In this document: one piece after another, positions 7,443 to 14,249 of the stretch
Layout: each line of letters opens with the position of its first letter
Numbering within the stretch: the stretch's first letter is position 1
Assembly (NCBI GenBank): GCA_016742255.1
Contig: JACVCB010000048.1
Location: forward strand, 1 to 14,249
From: Leptospira sp.
Lineage (GTDB): Bacteria; Spirochaetota; Leptospiria; Leptospirales; Leptospiraceae
Length of the DNA stretch: 14,249 bases
Direction: 5' to 3'
Translations under genes and position numbers: made by a program
The notes under the pieces: model-generated
The model's input: the letters and a program-made list of their open reading frames with translations, nothing else
The model's database searches: none
What the model was told of the DNA's origin: nothing

Positions 7443-8993
7443 TCCACCGAGTCGGATCATGAACGATTCAGAAACGGCACTGGCACGGCTTGACTGGTTC
7501 CCTGGATCCCGTAATTCTCCAGTTTGAGAAATAGGATCATAACTTCCGATATGTGCTGATACACCGGAGTAACGATCTACATCTTTGTAGTAAGTGCGAA
7601 ATACATCCGTTTGTAAGAAAAAACGAATTCGTTCTTCTGGATCATAATTCATCCGAAATCCATAATTCAAATTTTCCCGAATGGACCCCATAATTTTAGG
7701 ATTGGAAGTCCATTGGAATTGATCGGAACGACTTGTTGCAAGGGAATTAAAATCTGCTCCTACAAGTACTTCTGGATTTGTAATTTTAGAAATACCAACA
7801 TGTAGGCCTAAACCAAATTGTTTGGTAAATTCATAATTCAGGCTAAGAAATCCACTGACTTCTTTAGGTGATTCAAATTTTCGTTTGGTATTTGTTTTTG
7901 CATCATTGGCAACTCCGCCTGATAAAAATCCGAAACGACTATCTGAAAATGTTTCACCATAAGTGGATGTTTGGAAAGGTGCAATACCAGATGCAGTAAT
8001 GGATGTTATGTTTGTTCCATAGGAAATTTCACCTCGAGATTCGAACTTTCCTTGTTTCCAAACAAATCCAAAGGAAACACCACCGGAATCGAGTGTGGTT
8101 CTTTGGTTGGCAGTTTGGTTTGCGATTGTTTTGGAGAGTGATGGGTTAGGATCAATCGTTTGGTCTGGATAAAGAGGCAAACCATCTCTTGACGAATCTG
8201 TTTTGGGATCACTTACTTTCAGTTTGGTTCCAATAGCCGAAGTCGTAAAAAGTAAATTGGTGGAAGGAATCCAATCCAACCGAACCGTAATGGTAGGCAT
8301 AGAATTCCTTTCTATATTGGTTTTTACATTTGGATCATTATGAAACCCTGTTGTTCCAACGGCAGAACCAAATTTGAATTCACCTAATTTGTACCAAAGT
8401 CCAATTTGTTCTCTTTGCCAACCGATGTTACCTGAGGCAGACATAAAGGCACTTGCGTTATATGATTGAGGGAAAACACCTGCAAACATATCCCAAGTTC
8501 TCCCTAGAAAAAATTGTAAATTGGAACTGGGATTGTATTGGAAATACATTTGCCTGACCCTAGGTTTTGTTTCTGCTCCTACACTACTTTTCGTAAGATC
8601 TACAAAATCTGCTTCGAAGATGGCTTTTGCTTTGGTTCCATAACTAATCTCTGTTCCAAGTAAAGAACTGGTAGGGTAAATCCCCGAACGAGGTTCGGAA
8701 TCTCTTGCTTGTACTTGTCTTTTGGCAACTGTTGGACCAACTAAATTGTCAAAACCAAAGGATAAAACCGAATGATTGGCATAAGCAAAATCTGTTTTTA
8801 ACATCCCCGTCAAACGATAACTGATTTCGCCTGGCAATGTTTGTTGGCTTTTTTGCGTTTCCAATGTTTTTGCGGGATAAAGGGAGGTTGGATCCTTAGA
8901 AATAGTCTCTTCTTGCTCTTTCGTTTCGGCAATGATACTTGATTGCATTGTTATGATCAATCCCAAGAAAAGAATATAAAAAAGAGACTTCAT
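7422..8993 (-). CDS. DcaP-like outer-membrane porin
   Basis: The 523-residue product begins with a Sec signal peptide (hydrophobic 5-18, probable cleavage after Ala22). A low-complexity N-terminal stretch (23-52) is followed by alternating amphipathic segments ending at aromatic residues, as in an outer-membrane beta barrel. The segments LQFFLGRTWDMF (159-170) and RQMYFQYNP (147-155) resemble the G-x-T-W and preceding strand of DcaP-type trimeric porins. The last strand is ESFMIRLGGLFRFDT; it ends in Asp-Thr rather than the usual terminal Phe. The substrate is unknown. The ATG has AAGGA 11 nt upstream. The gene is divergent from a chemoreceptor across 112 bp, so the two could share a regulatory region. 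Family assignment is by pattern only; another Leptospira barrel family is possible. Confidence 0.72.
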   Translation of the reverse strand: MKSLFYILFLGLIITMQSSIIAETKEQEETISKDPTSLYPAKTLETQKSQQTLPGEISYRLTGMLKTDFAYANHSVLSFGFDNLVGPTVAKRQVQARDSEPRSGIYPTSSLLGTEISYGTKAKAIFEADFVDLTKSSVGAETKPRVRQMYFQYNPSSNLQFFLGRTWDMFAGVFPQSYNASAFMSASGNIGWQREQIGLWYKLGEFKFGSAVGTTGFHNDPNVKTNIERNSMPTITVRLDWIPSTNLLFTTSAIGTKLKVSDPKTDSSRDGLPLYPDQTIDPNPSLSKTIANQTANQRTTLDSGGVSFGFVWKQGKFESRGEISYGTNITSITASGIAPFQTSTYGETFSDSRFGFLSGGVANDAKTNTKRKFESPKEVSGFLSLNYEFTKQFGLGLHVGISKITNPEVLVGADFNSLATSRSDQFQWTSNPKIMGSIRENLNYGFRMNYDPEERIRFFLQTDVFRTYYKDVDRYSGVSAHIGSYDPISQTGELRDPGNQSSRASAVSESFMIRLGGLFRFDT

Positions 8994-9105
8994 GTTTTAT
9001 TTTTTCCTTGTGACTTTGGATGCAAAAATGTTAGAACACTTTATACTAGATGCTTTGTTTTAGCAAGAAAACATTCTAAAATTCTTTTGAAAGGATTCAC
9101 AATTT
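8994..9105. promoter_or_regulatory. Divergent promoter region between porin and MCP genes
   Basis: This gap must hold the promoters of two divergent genes. TATACT at 9042-9047 is a good -10 candidate for the MCP gene, leaving a leader of about 50 nt. Read on the minus strand, the overlapping TAGTAT (9043-9048) could act as a -10 for the porin. No convincing -35 box accompanies either. AAGGA at 9091-9095 is the MCP ribosome-binding site. Overlapping -10 elements would make the two promoters mutually exclusive, but this is inferred from motifs alone. Confidence 0.3.
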
Positions 9106-11157
9106 ATGAAATTCAAATGGGAGCCAAATTCGCTTCGTACAAAACTGATTAGTTTTACCATCCTTTCCGTCACTCTTGCTTGTGGCCTAACTGGTTTTCT
9201 CAGTTATTATGTTGGGAGAAGTACGATCATATCAAAATTAGAAAGTTTTGATATGGTGAAGATTTTAGAATCCAAATCAGCAACCATTGATTCAATTTTG
9301 GAACGTGCAAAGGAAACTGCTGTGATCATTGCGTCTGATCACAATACCATTCGTTGGGCCAAAGCGGGAGAACCAACTGGTGATCCATCCGAACAAGTGT
9401 TTAAGAATTTAACTTCTTACAAAGAAAAATTAGGTTATATTACGTATTTGGGACTCATCAATCCCAAGACAAAAAATTATTGGGATTATTCTGCTAAAAA
9501 AATTGATACATTAAGTGACAAAGACCCTGATGATAGTTGGTTTTTTGACCTCATCCAATCCAAAAAAGAATTAGTGATCAATATGGATTACACAGCAGAA
9601 TACAAGTCATACGCTATCTTTGTAAATGGTGTTACTATCGAAAATGGAAATCCTGTTCTCATCAGTTCTCTTGGAATCGATGTTTCGGTTGCTTCTAAAC
9701 AATTCACAAAACAAGACCAATTTGGAGGAGAAAGTTGGCTCGTGGATGGAAAAGGCATCATCCAACTTGCACTTGATAGCCAACTTCTAGACAAAGATCT
9801 AAACCAAGCATTCCCAGAAGAGGTTGTTTCCGAATTAAAAATGTCAAAGGAACCAGTAATTATTTTTGCAGGGAAAGATTCAAAAGGCAAACAATGTTTG
9901 TATGGCAGTTACCAATTACATTCTGTTCCTTGGCGAGTGATCTATCGTGTTCCTGTTTCTTCCATGACAAAGTCATTGGATTTCATCGCACTTTTAACAA
10001 TCATTAGTATTCTATTTTCAGTGATTGTAGTATCGATTGGTATGGGATATGTGTTAACAAAGGTGACACATGCGATTCGCGAAGCCTCTATGTTGATGAA
10101 TCGAATTTCTCATAATGAACTGTCTTTCGAAGTACCAAAAATCCAATTAGAACGTAAGGATGAAATTGGAGGAATGGTAAAAAGTTTGGAGAAAATGCGC
10201 CATAACTTAATTGCGATTGTTCAAAAAATCCAAAGTTTATCTGAATCCATTACAGGGAAAAGTTCCCATTTATCTTCGTTAGCTTCTGATTCTTCCGCAA
10301 CCATTGAAGAAATAGCTTCGTCAGTCCAAGAACTTTCTGCAAGTGCGGAAAATGTATCTGCGTCTGCAGAAGAAATTTCTTCTCAATCGAATTCGATGAT
10401 TGAAACCCTTAATTTATTAGGCAACGAAATGGAATTGGTTTCGAAAGGAGCAGAAAAAATTGAAGGCAAAGCAAGCGAATTGGAATCGTTTGTTGGGAAA
10501 TCATTAATCGATGCCAAATCCTTATTTGAAACCATCAATGTTAAAATTCAAAGTGCAGTAAAAGATGCAGAGGCGATAAAAGAGATTCGAGAGTTGGCAA
10601 GTATGATTGCTGAAATTGGAGACCAGACTAATTTACTTTCGCTCAATGCAGCCATTGAAGCAGCAAGAGCAGGGGAACATGGAAGAGGGTTTGCAGTGGT
10701 TGCTACGGAAGTTTCGAATCTAGCAGGTAAATCACAAGACACCGTGAAAAAAATTGTGGAACTGAATCACAAGCTCGAAAAAGCAATGATGGAAATGGTA
10801 GATTCTGTGAAAGAACTATTGAATATGATCACAGGAAAAGTGATTCCTGATTATGAAACAGTTGTTGCTTCTGGAAAGGAATACAAAAGTCAATCGGAAG
10901 AGATAAATGCATTAGCTAAACGAACTTTTATGTTGGCAAAAGAAATCAGCGGTAGTATCAGCGAAGTACACCATGCAATCATTTCCGTTTCGGAAGCAAT
11001 GAACCAAAACGCTTTGGCGTTAGGGGAAATCAGTTCTGGTACCAATCAAATGAGTGAAGTTTCAATGCAAACAGCAGATAGTTCCTCTGAGTTAAACCAA
11101 ACCGCAATTGATATGAAAGACATTGCTTACCAATTTAAAATAGACTCAAAATCGTAA
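9106..11157 (+). CDS. Methyl-accepting chemotaxis protein with periplasmic Cache-type sensor
   Basis: This 683-residue transmembrane receptor has TM1 at about 14-35, a periplasmic ligand-binding region at about 36-288 and TM2 at about 291-317. The region contains features of a double Cache domain: DPDDSWFFDLI at 140-150, a membrane-distal lobe ending near SSLGIDVS, and a second lobe ending at VPWRVIYRVP. A HAMP linker (about 318-372) follows. The signalling hairpin contains the conserved tip EIGDQTNLLSLNAAIEAARAG at about 503-523, with GRGFAVVATEV after it. Probable methylation helices contain repeated EE/QE pairs (for example 400-422). There is no CheB/CheR-binding pentapeptide at the C-terminus. 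It should transmit ligand binding to CheA/CheW and so steer flagellar motility. The ligand is unknown. AAGGA 10 nt upstream supports the ATG. It is likely monocistronic. Confidence 0.93.
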   Translation: MKFKWEPNSLRTKLISFTILSVTLACGLTGFLSYYVGRSTIISKLESFDMVKILESKSATIDSILERAKETAVIIASDHNTIRWAKAGEPTGDPSEQVFKNLTSYKEKLGYITYLGLINPKTKNYWDYSAKKIDTLSDKDPDDSWFFDLIQSKKELVINMDYTAEYKSYAIFVNGVTIENGNPVLISSLGIDVSVASKQFTKQDQFGGESWLVDGKGIIQLALDSQLLDKDLNQAFPEEVVSELKMSKEPVIIFAGKDSKGKQCLYGSYQLHSVPWRVIYRVPVSSMTKSLDFIALLTIISILFSVIVVSIGMGYVLTKVTHAIREASMLMNRISHNELSFEVPKIQLERKDEIGGMVKSLEKMRHNLIAIVQKIQSLSESITGKSSHLSSLASDSSATIEEIASSVQELSASAENVSASAEEISSQSNSMIETLNLLGNEMELVSKGAEKIEGKASELESFVGKSLIDAKSLFETINVKIQSAVKDAEAIKEIRELASMIAEIGDQTNLLSLNAAIEAARAGEHGRGFAVVATEVSNLAGKSQDTVKKIVELNHKLEKAMMEMVDSVKELLNMITGKVIPDYETVVASGKEYKSQSEEINALAKRTFMLAKEISGSISEVHHAIISVSEAMNQNALALGEISSGTNQMSEVSMQTADSSSELNQTAIDMKDIAYQFKIDSKS

Positions 11158-11200
11158 GAAACAATTCAGAAGAAATTGGACCTTTATCTTGAAAGACGAT

Positions 11201-12697
11201 TTATTTTAAATTAAAGTCATTGTTAGTGCTCAAATAGGTTTTATAGTATTCGATGGATTGGGTGAGGACTGGGTCTAAATCAGTAGGGTTTTCTTCTGCA
11301 AACAAACCTTTGTTTGTTTGGTTTACCCCCATTTTTTCTTCCAGTTTGGTTTGGATGTTTTTAGGTATATATGGATTTTTGGCATTGGTAGGTTTGATCC
11401 AGTTCCAAAATTTTGTTTCGTGAGGGGTATTGGATTCTTTGTTAGGATCCTCAATGATGATATCAGGTAAAATTCCAAAACCTTGGATTTCTTCCCCTGA
11501 AGGTAACACCATCTTTGAATTCGTTATTGCATAAAAGTATCCTGTTTTTTTACCAACTTCGTAAAACAATTGAAAGGTGCCTTGTCCAAAGGTTCTGGAA
11601 CCTAAAATGATTGCCTTTTTGTTTTCCCGTAAACTTCCAGCAACTAATTCTCCTCCAGCAGTTGTTTTGGGACCAACTAAAATACCAATTGGACCATCCC
11701 AAAGAATTGGATCACCTTTAAGCGAAGGATAAATATTTGTTTCATATCTGTTTCGTATGCTAAATAAGTTTTGTGATGAAGTGAATAGTGAAAGAAATTT
11801 TCTAAGTTCAATGAGATTTGATTGTTCACTTTCTCTTAGGTCAATGAGTAAAGCACCTATCGTATTCTGATTGTTCTTTTTTTCGTTTAATTCATGTTCG
11901 ATGATTTTTTTTGTCGCATTGGCAATGGTAAATTGGTCATTAAATTGAAGGAAATTCTTGATTTTGATATAAAGAATATCAGGGTATCCAGTAATGATCC
12001 TGTGTGAAATATTGTTTAATACATTAAATGATGTATCAGTTTTAATTTCCTTGGCATCGTAAACACGAGTGTGTGGATCAATCTCTTCCGTATAACCTAA
12101 CATTGCTAAAAAAATTATTTTTTCTAAGATTTCATTTGGATTTTGCATACGATTTGGATCATTTTTGGCCATTGAATGAATTTTATCTAAATGTGTTTCC
12201 AAATCATGAATATCTAAGCTTAGAGAAGTAAAATGTTGGTTTAACTCGATTCGTTTTTTGAACTCCCAATCTTTTGTTTCATTCTTATAAGTTGGATTTC
12301 TTTTGATGAGAACTAGGGTCGTGTCCTCTGTGGGGAGAACGGTACCTTGCGGGATGATATCGGGATTTTTTAGATTCAATTCATAAAAACTTTTGGGAAT
12401 AAAATCAATAGAAACGAATTCGTAAGCCTTTCGGATGGCTCCTGCTATTGAGGCATTGGTTTTTATTTTATCATTTGTTAGGTGCAGTATGGCGATATCA
12501 TTTTTTAATTTGATGAAATGTTCTAGATTTATTTTTCCCGTATAGAGGTAGGGGTATTTAGTTTCCTTTTTGTATGTTTCAATGGAATCAATTTTGGGAC
12601 TAGATGGGTTTGTGGTTTTTGTTTGACCAGGTTTGCAACTAAAAAGAGAAAAAATAAGGAGTATAAGGAAAACAGGAAAATGAAACAAAATCTTCAT
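11201..12697 (-). CDS. S41/C-terminal-processing-peptidase-like lipoprotein, probably catalytically inactive
   Basis: The 498-residue protein starts with a hydrophobic signal (5-19) and lipobox SLFSC, acylated at Cys21. The N-terminal half resembles the helical part of C-terminal processing peptidases, including EEIDPHTRVYDAKE (204-217), equivalent to the usual DPHSxYL segment. The PDZ domain that normally follows seems to be missing: only about 15 residues separate this motif from the S41 core (GYPDILYIKIKNFL, 237-250). In the core, IGILVGPKTTAGGELVAG (337-354) aligns with the SASASE active-site strand, with Ala347 at the nucleophile position. RTFGQGTFQ (368-376) aligns with TFGKGTVQ, with Gln372 in place of the general-base Lys. 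Both catalytic residues are therefore replaced. It probably acts as a binding or scaffold protein in the envelope. The ATG has no clear Shine-Dalgarno. It is divergent from a YbjN-domain gene. Confidence 0.85.
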   Translation of the reverse strand: MKILFHFPVFLILLIFSLFSCKPGQTKTTNPSSPKIDSIETYKKETKYPYLYTGKINLEHFIKLKNDIAILHLTNDKIKTNASIAGAIRKAYEFVSIDFIPKSFYELNLKNPDIIPQGTVLPTEDTTLVLIKRNPTYKNETKDWEFKKRIELNQHFTSLSLDIHDLETHLDKIHSMAKNDPNRMQNPNEILEKIIFLAMLGYTEEIDPHTRVYDAKEIKTDTSFNVLNNISHRIITGYPDILYIKIKNFLQFNDQFTIANATKKIIEHELNEKKNNQNTIGALLIDLRESEQSNLIELRKFLSLFTSSQNLFSIRNRYETNIYPSLKGDPILWDGPIGILVGPKTTAGGELVAGSLRENKKAIILGSRTFGQGTFQLFYEVGKKTGYFYAITNSKMVLPSGEEIQGFGILPDIIIEDPNKESNTPHETKFWNWIKPTNAKNPYIPKNIQTKLEEKMGVNQTNKGLFAEENPTDLDPVLTQSIEYYKTYLSTNNDFNLK

Positions 12698-12725
12698 GGA
12701 TAATGGTTTAGCAGTTCCTAGGTGA

Positions 12726-12836
12726 ATGGAAAATCAATTGAATTTCTTTGGAAATTCTACTTTTTTTCCATTTGCAAAAATTTCACAGAGAAATGGATTG
12801 AATTCTTTCCGATCAAATTGCAAATCTTGTAAATAG
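12726..12836 (+). CDS. Possible small ORF with CxxC motif
   Basis: A 36-codon frame in the divergent gap starts with ATG directly after AGGTGA (12719-12725 region) and ends with TAG. The peptide ends in GLNSFRSNCKSCK. The GL-x-S followed by CKxC is reminiscent of the zinc-knuckle module found before HNH nucleases, but only one CxxC pair is present. After the TAG the same frame stays open to a TGA that overlaps the GTG start of the next gene. It may be a chance frame, a decayed gene fragment or a real small protein. The predicted ribosome-binding site is too close to the ATG to be convincing. Confidence 0.2.
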   Translation: MENQLNFFGNSTFFPFAKISQRNGLNSFRSNCKSCK

Positions 12837-12895
12837 ATTGGTAAAAATGGAAACGCATTCCTCCTTTTACCATTGAATTCAACACTACAGATTTC

Positions 12896-12899
12896 GAGG
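12896..12899 (+). promoter_or_regulatory. Ribosome-binding site supporting a GTG start
   Basis: GAGG lies 5 nt before the GTG at 12905. No ATG occurs in frame before the signal peptide, so this site fixes the non-AUG start of the YbjN-domain gene. Confidence 0.6.
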
Positions 12900-12904
12900 T
12901 TTTT

Positions 12905-13384
12905 GTGAGATTTTTTGTTTCATCCCTTTTGTTTTTCTCTTTATTTTTTAGTTTGGTTGCTCAGTCAACCAAAGGAAAGGAAACAGAATTAGCCTCTAAA
13001 TCTGTCACCTTACATTACAAAGTCGAAAAGAATTTACTCAAAAAACTTTTGGTCGAATTAGGTTATAAAATTTTGAGTGATGAAGACAAACTTTTGATTG
13101 TATCCTACCAAGATTATAAAGTAGGACTTGTTTCAGGCAATGACTCATCCATTCAATTTTATTCATCGTTCAACACAGATAAAAAAAATAAAATTGAATT
13201 AGCCAATAAATGGAATCAGAAAATGCGGTATTCAAGAAGTTATATGGATGCTGATGGCCGACTCATTTTAGAGAGTGATTTTGATTATTCGGGTGGAGTG
13301 AGTGAAGAAGGGATCAAAGAGTTTTTACAAAAATTCCAAATCTTAAACTCTCAGTTTAGTACGTTACTGATTTTAGCGGAATAA
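12905..13384 (+). CDS. Exported YbjN-domain protein
   Basis: This 159-residue protein starts at GTG, supported by GAGG. Residues 1-19 form a hydrophobic signal peptide (MRFFVSSLLFF onward, cleavage probably after Ala19). The mature part matches the YbjN family pattern: an N-terminal segment LLKKLLVELGYK (44-55), then LANKWNQKMRYSRSYMD (99-115), where the family has N-x-WN-x-x-x-RF-x-RA, then DGRLILESDFDY (117-128) and GGVSEEGIKEFLQKF (130-144). Family members are structurally like type III secretion chaperones, and their biochemical role is not settled. Most known members are cytoplasmic; this one appears to be periplasmic. No lipobox is present. It is followed by a hairpin terminator, so it ends a transcript. 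Its divergent neighbour is the S41-like lipoprotein. Confidence 0.82.
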   Translation: MRFFVSSLLFFSLFFSLVAQSTKGKETELASKSVTLHYKVEKNLLKKLLVELGYKILSDEDKLLIVSYQDYKVGLVSGNDSSIQFYSSFNTDKKNKIELANKWNQKMRYSRSYMDADGRLILESDFDYSGGVSEEGIKEFLQKFQILNSQFSTLLILAE

Positions 13385-13406
13385 TTAGTTATTCTAAAAC
13401 AATTAT

Positions 13407-13432
13407 AAAATGGGAAAAGTTTTTCCCATTTT
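13407..13432. terminator. Hairpin terminator after the YbjN-domain gene
   Basis: A perfect 12-bp inverted repeat, AAAATGGGAAAA and TTTTCCCATTTT, is separated by GT. In RNA it would form a stem of about 10 bp with a small loop and a U-rich 3' arm. It begins 23 bp after the stop codon. The symmetry and A/T-rich flanks suggest that it could work from both sides, but the downstream U-tract beyond the stem is short. Confidence 0.75.
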
Positions 13433-13505
13433 GATTTCTCTCGCTATCTATTAAACTTTGTGGATTTAGTTATTGAAACAGAACACCGCTGAATAAAATA
13501 CATTG

Positions 13506-13518
13506 GTAATTGAATTAC
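13506..13518. repeat. 13-bp palindrome GTAATT-G-AATTAC
   Basis: A perfect inverted repeat of 6-bp arms around a single G lies between the terminator and the 3' end of the small lipoprotein gene. It could be a protein-binding site, but it lies downstream of both neighbouring genes, which argues against an operator. Confidence 0.3.
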
Positions 13519-13531
13519 TGTCTTCTCCCAT

Positions 13532-13560
13532 AATCCATTATAACAATGTGATATTGGATT
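13532..13560. repeat. Imperfect inverted repeat downstream of the small lipoprotein gene
   Basis: AATCCATTAT and ATATTGGATT are near-complementary arms (8 of 10 pairs) around a 9-nt loop. The element starts just beyond the 3' end of the minus-strand lipoprotein gene and could act as a weak terminator for it. No U-tract follows on that strand, so the assignment is tentative. Confidence 0.3.
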
Positions 13561-13568
13561 GGTGCGAT

Positions 13569-14063
13569 TTACTCCTGACGGATCGAAATGGAAGCATTTC
13601 CAGAGATCATTTTTAAATAAAATGCATTCTGAAGGACTCTGACGTCATTCATTTCCAATCTATAGCGTAATTCAGTCGGTGTAGAGGATTCAGGCGAGGT
13701 AAGGGATGGACCCCTTCGATTTACATCACATAATCTATAAGTTGAGAATTCTATATTAGCTGATGCATCTTTCGTCACCACTAAGAAGTATTGTCTACTT
13801 TGGTTTGGTGGCGGTAAGTTGTTTGTGGAGGAAATATTAAAGATAACCGCGCTTGAGGTGGAGAGTGTTAATGGATAGTTGACACCTTTTTCTATGGTTA
13901 GATCGACAGCGGGGCAAATTCCCGGTGCAGAAAGTAGGTAGAGGTAATAACCAAATGCTAAATATGGTTCAGTATTGTTATCACTTGTATCAAGAAGTCT
14001 ACTTAAACCTGTGCAGGAGAGAGTGTTGATGGTCAATAAAATCATTACTAAAATCCTTTTCAT
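13569..14063 (-). CDS. Small lipoprotein of unknown function
   Basis: The 164-residue product has a short basic start (MKR), a hydrophobic stretch (4-14) and lipobox TLSC with acylated Cys17. No family was recognised. The mature part is rich in Ser, Thr and Asn and has alternating hydrophobic residues (for example 72-77, 92-96, 148-162), suggesting a small beta-sandwich. Two further cysteines, Cys50 and Cys112, could form a disulphide in the periplasm or at the surface. The start is well supported: on the minus strand GAGGAG (14072-14077) lies 8 nt before the ATG. It stands alone, with the terminator region on its 3' side. Confidence 0.75.
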   Translation of the reverse strand: MKRILVMILLTINTLSCTGLSRLLDTSDNNTEPYLAFGYYLYLLSAPGICPAVDLTIEKGVNYPLTLSTSSAVIFNISSTNNLPPPNQSRQYFLVVTKDASANIEFSTYRLCDVNRRGPSLTSPESSTPTELRYRLEMNDVRVLQNAFYLKMISGNASISIRQE

Positions 14064-14165
14064 TTCGAAATCTCCTCTACTTTAAATTTATTAATAGATA
14101 TCATTTCAAGTTATTAACCAACATTTGTTTGTTAGATTTTTGTTTTGATGGATTTGTAATTTGGT

Positions 14166-14182
14166 TACCATTGCTTATGGTA
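14166..14182. promoter_or_regulatory. Operator-like inverted repeat TACCAT-N5-ATGGTA
   Basis: Two perfect 6-bp arms are spaced by TGCTT, a geometry common for dimeric regulators. The repeat lies about 100 bp upstream of the small lipoprotein gene and touches the start of a possible partial reading frame on the plus strand. No promoter could be placed with confidence nearby. Confidence 0.3.
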
Positions 14183-14249
14183 TGAACAAAAGACATTATA
14201 CAGAGTTTTACTACTGTCATTGGAATTTTTTTTTACGTTTAGATGAATT
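14182..14249 (+). CDS. Possible 5' end of a gene cut by the window edge
   Basis: An ATG at 14182 opens a frame that remains open for 22 codons to the end of the window, beginning MNKRHYTEFYYCHWNFF. There is no Shine-Dalgarno upstream. The visible residues are not diagnostic of any family. It may be a chance frame. Confidence 0.2.
   Translation, partial: MNKRHYTEFYYCHWNFFLRLDE

Noticed and set aside
11158..11200. Possible terminator between the MCP and the S41-like gene
   Set aside because: The 43-bp gap is AT-rich but contains no inverted repeat of useful length.
12737..12880. Three copies of ATTGAATT (12737, 12797, 12872) in the gap before the YbjN gene
   Set aside because: The motif is short and AT-rich, spacing is irregular (60 and 75 bp), and similar words occur in nearby coding sequence, so chance is the simpler explanation.

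Overview
The window reads as a chromosomal segment of a spirochaete, most likely a saprophytic-type Leptospira. This is inferred from AT-rich coding sequence, loose spirochaete-style lipoboxes (IYNC, LFSC, TLSC before the acylated Cys), many exported and signalling proteins, and protein sequences that resemble Leptospira families. No rRNA, tRNA, insertion sequence or CRISPR array was seen. Species assignment cannot be made from the sequence alone.

Layout. 163-771 (+) is a glutathione S-transferase-like protein. Convergent to it, on the minus strand, is a two-gene unit: argC (arginine biosynthesis, 2394-1372), overlapped by 14 nt by a nucleoside phosphorylase/nucleosidase-superfamily gene with a TTG start and a futalosine-hydrolase-like C-terminus. 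Only 39 bp separates argC from a divergent, tightly spaced plus-strand unit: a six-TM sensor histidine kinase (2434-4104), a DUF3365/Tll0287-like lipoprotein with one CXXCH haem c site (4123-4680), and a soluble four-PAS hybrid histidine kinase with a receiver domain (4698-7442). This unit is the most interesting part of the window. It looks like an envelope redox- or gas-sensing module in which a haem lipoprotein sits between two kinases. No response regulator with an output domain is present.

The hybrid kinase overlaps tail-to-tail by 21 bp with a DcaP-like outer-membrane porin (8993-7422, minus). The porin is divergent from a transmembrane Cache-type methyl-accepting chemotaxis protein (9106-11157). 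Convergent to the MCP is an S41/C-terminal-processing-peptidase-like lipoprotein (12697-11201, minus) whose catalytic Ser and Lys positions are Ala and Gln and which appears to lack the PDZ domain, so it is probably a pseudoprotease. A 207-bp divergent gap, which may encode a 36-residue CxxC peptide, leads to an exported YbjN-domain protein (12905-13384, GTG start) followed by a clear hairpin terminator. A small lipoprotein of unknown function (14063-13569, minus) and a possible partial reading frame at the right edge complete the window.

The genes fall into small independent units: arginine and possibly menaquinone metabolism, a sensory kinase operon, a porin/chemoreceptor pair, and cell-envelope proteins of unknown role.
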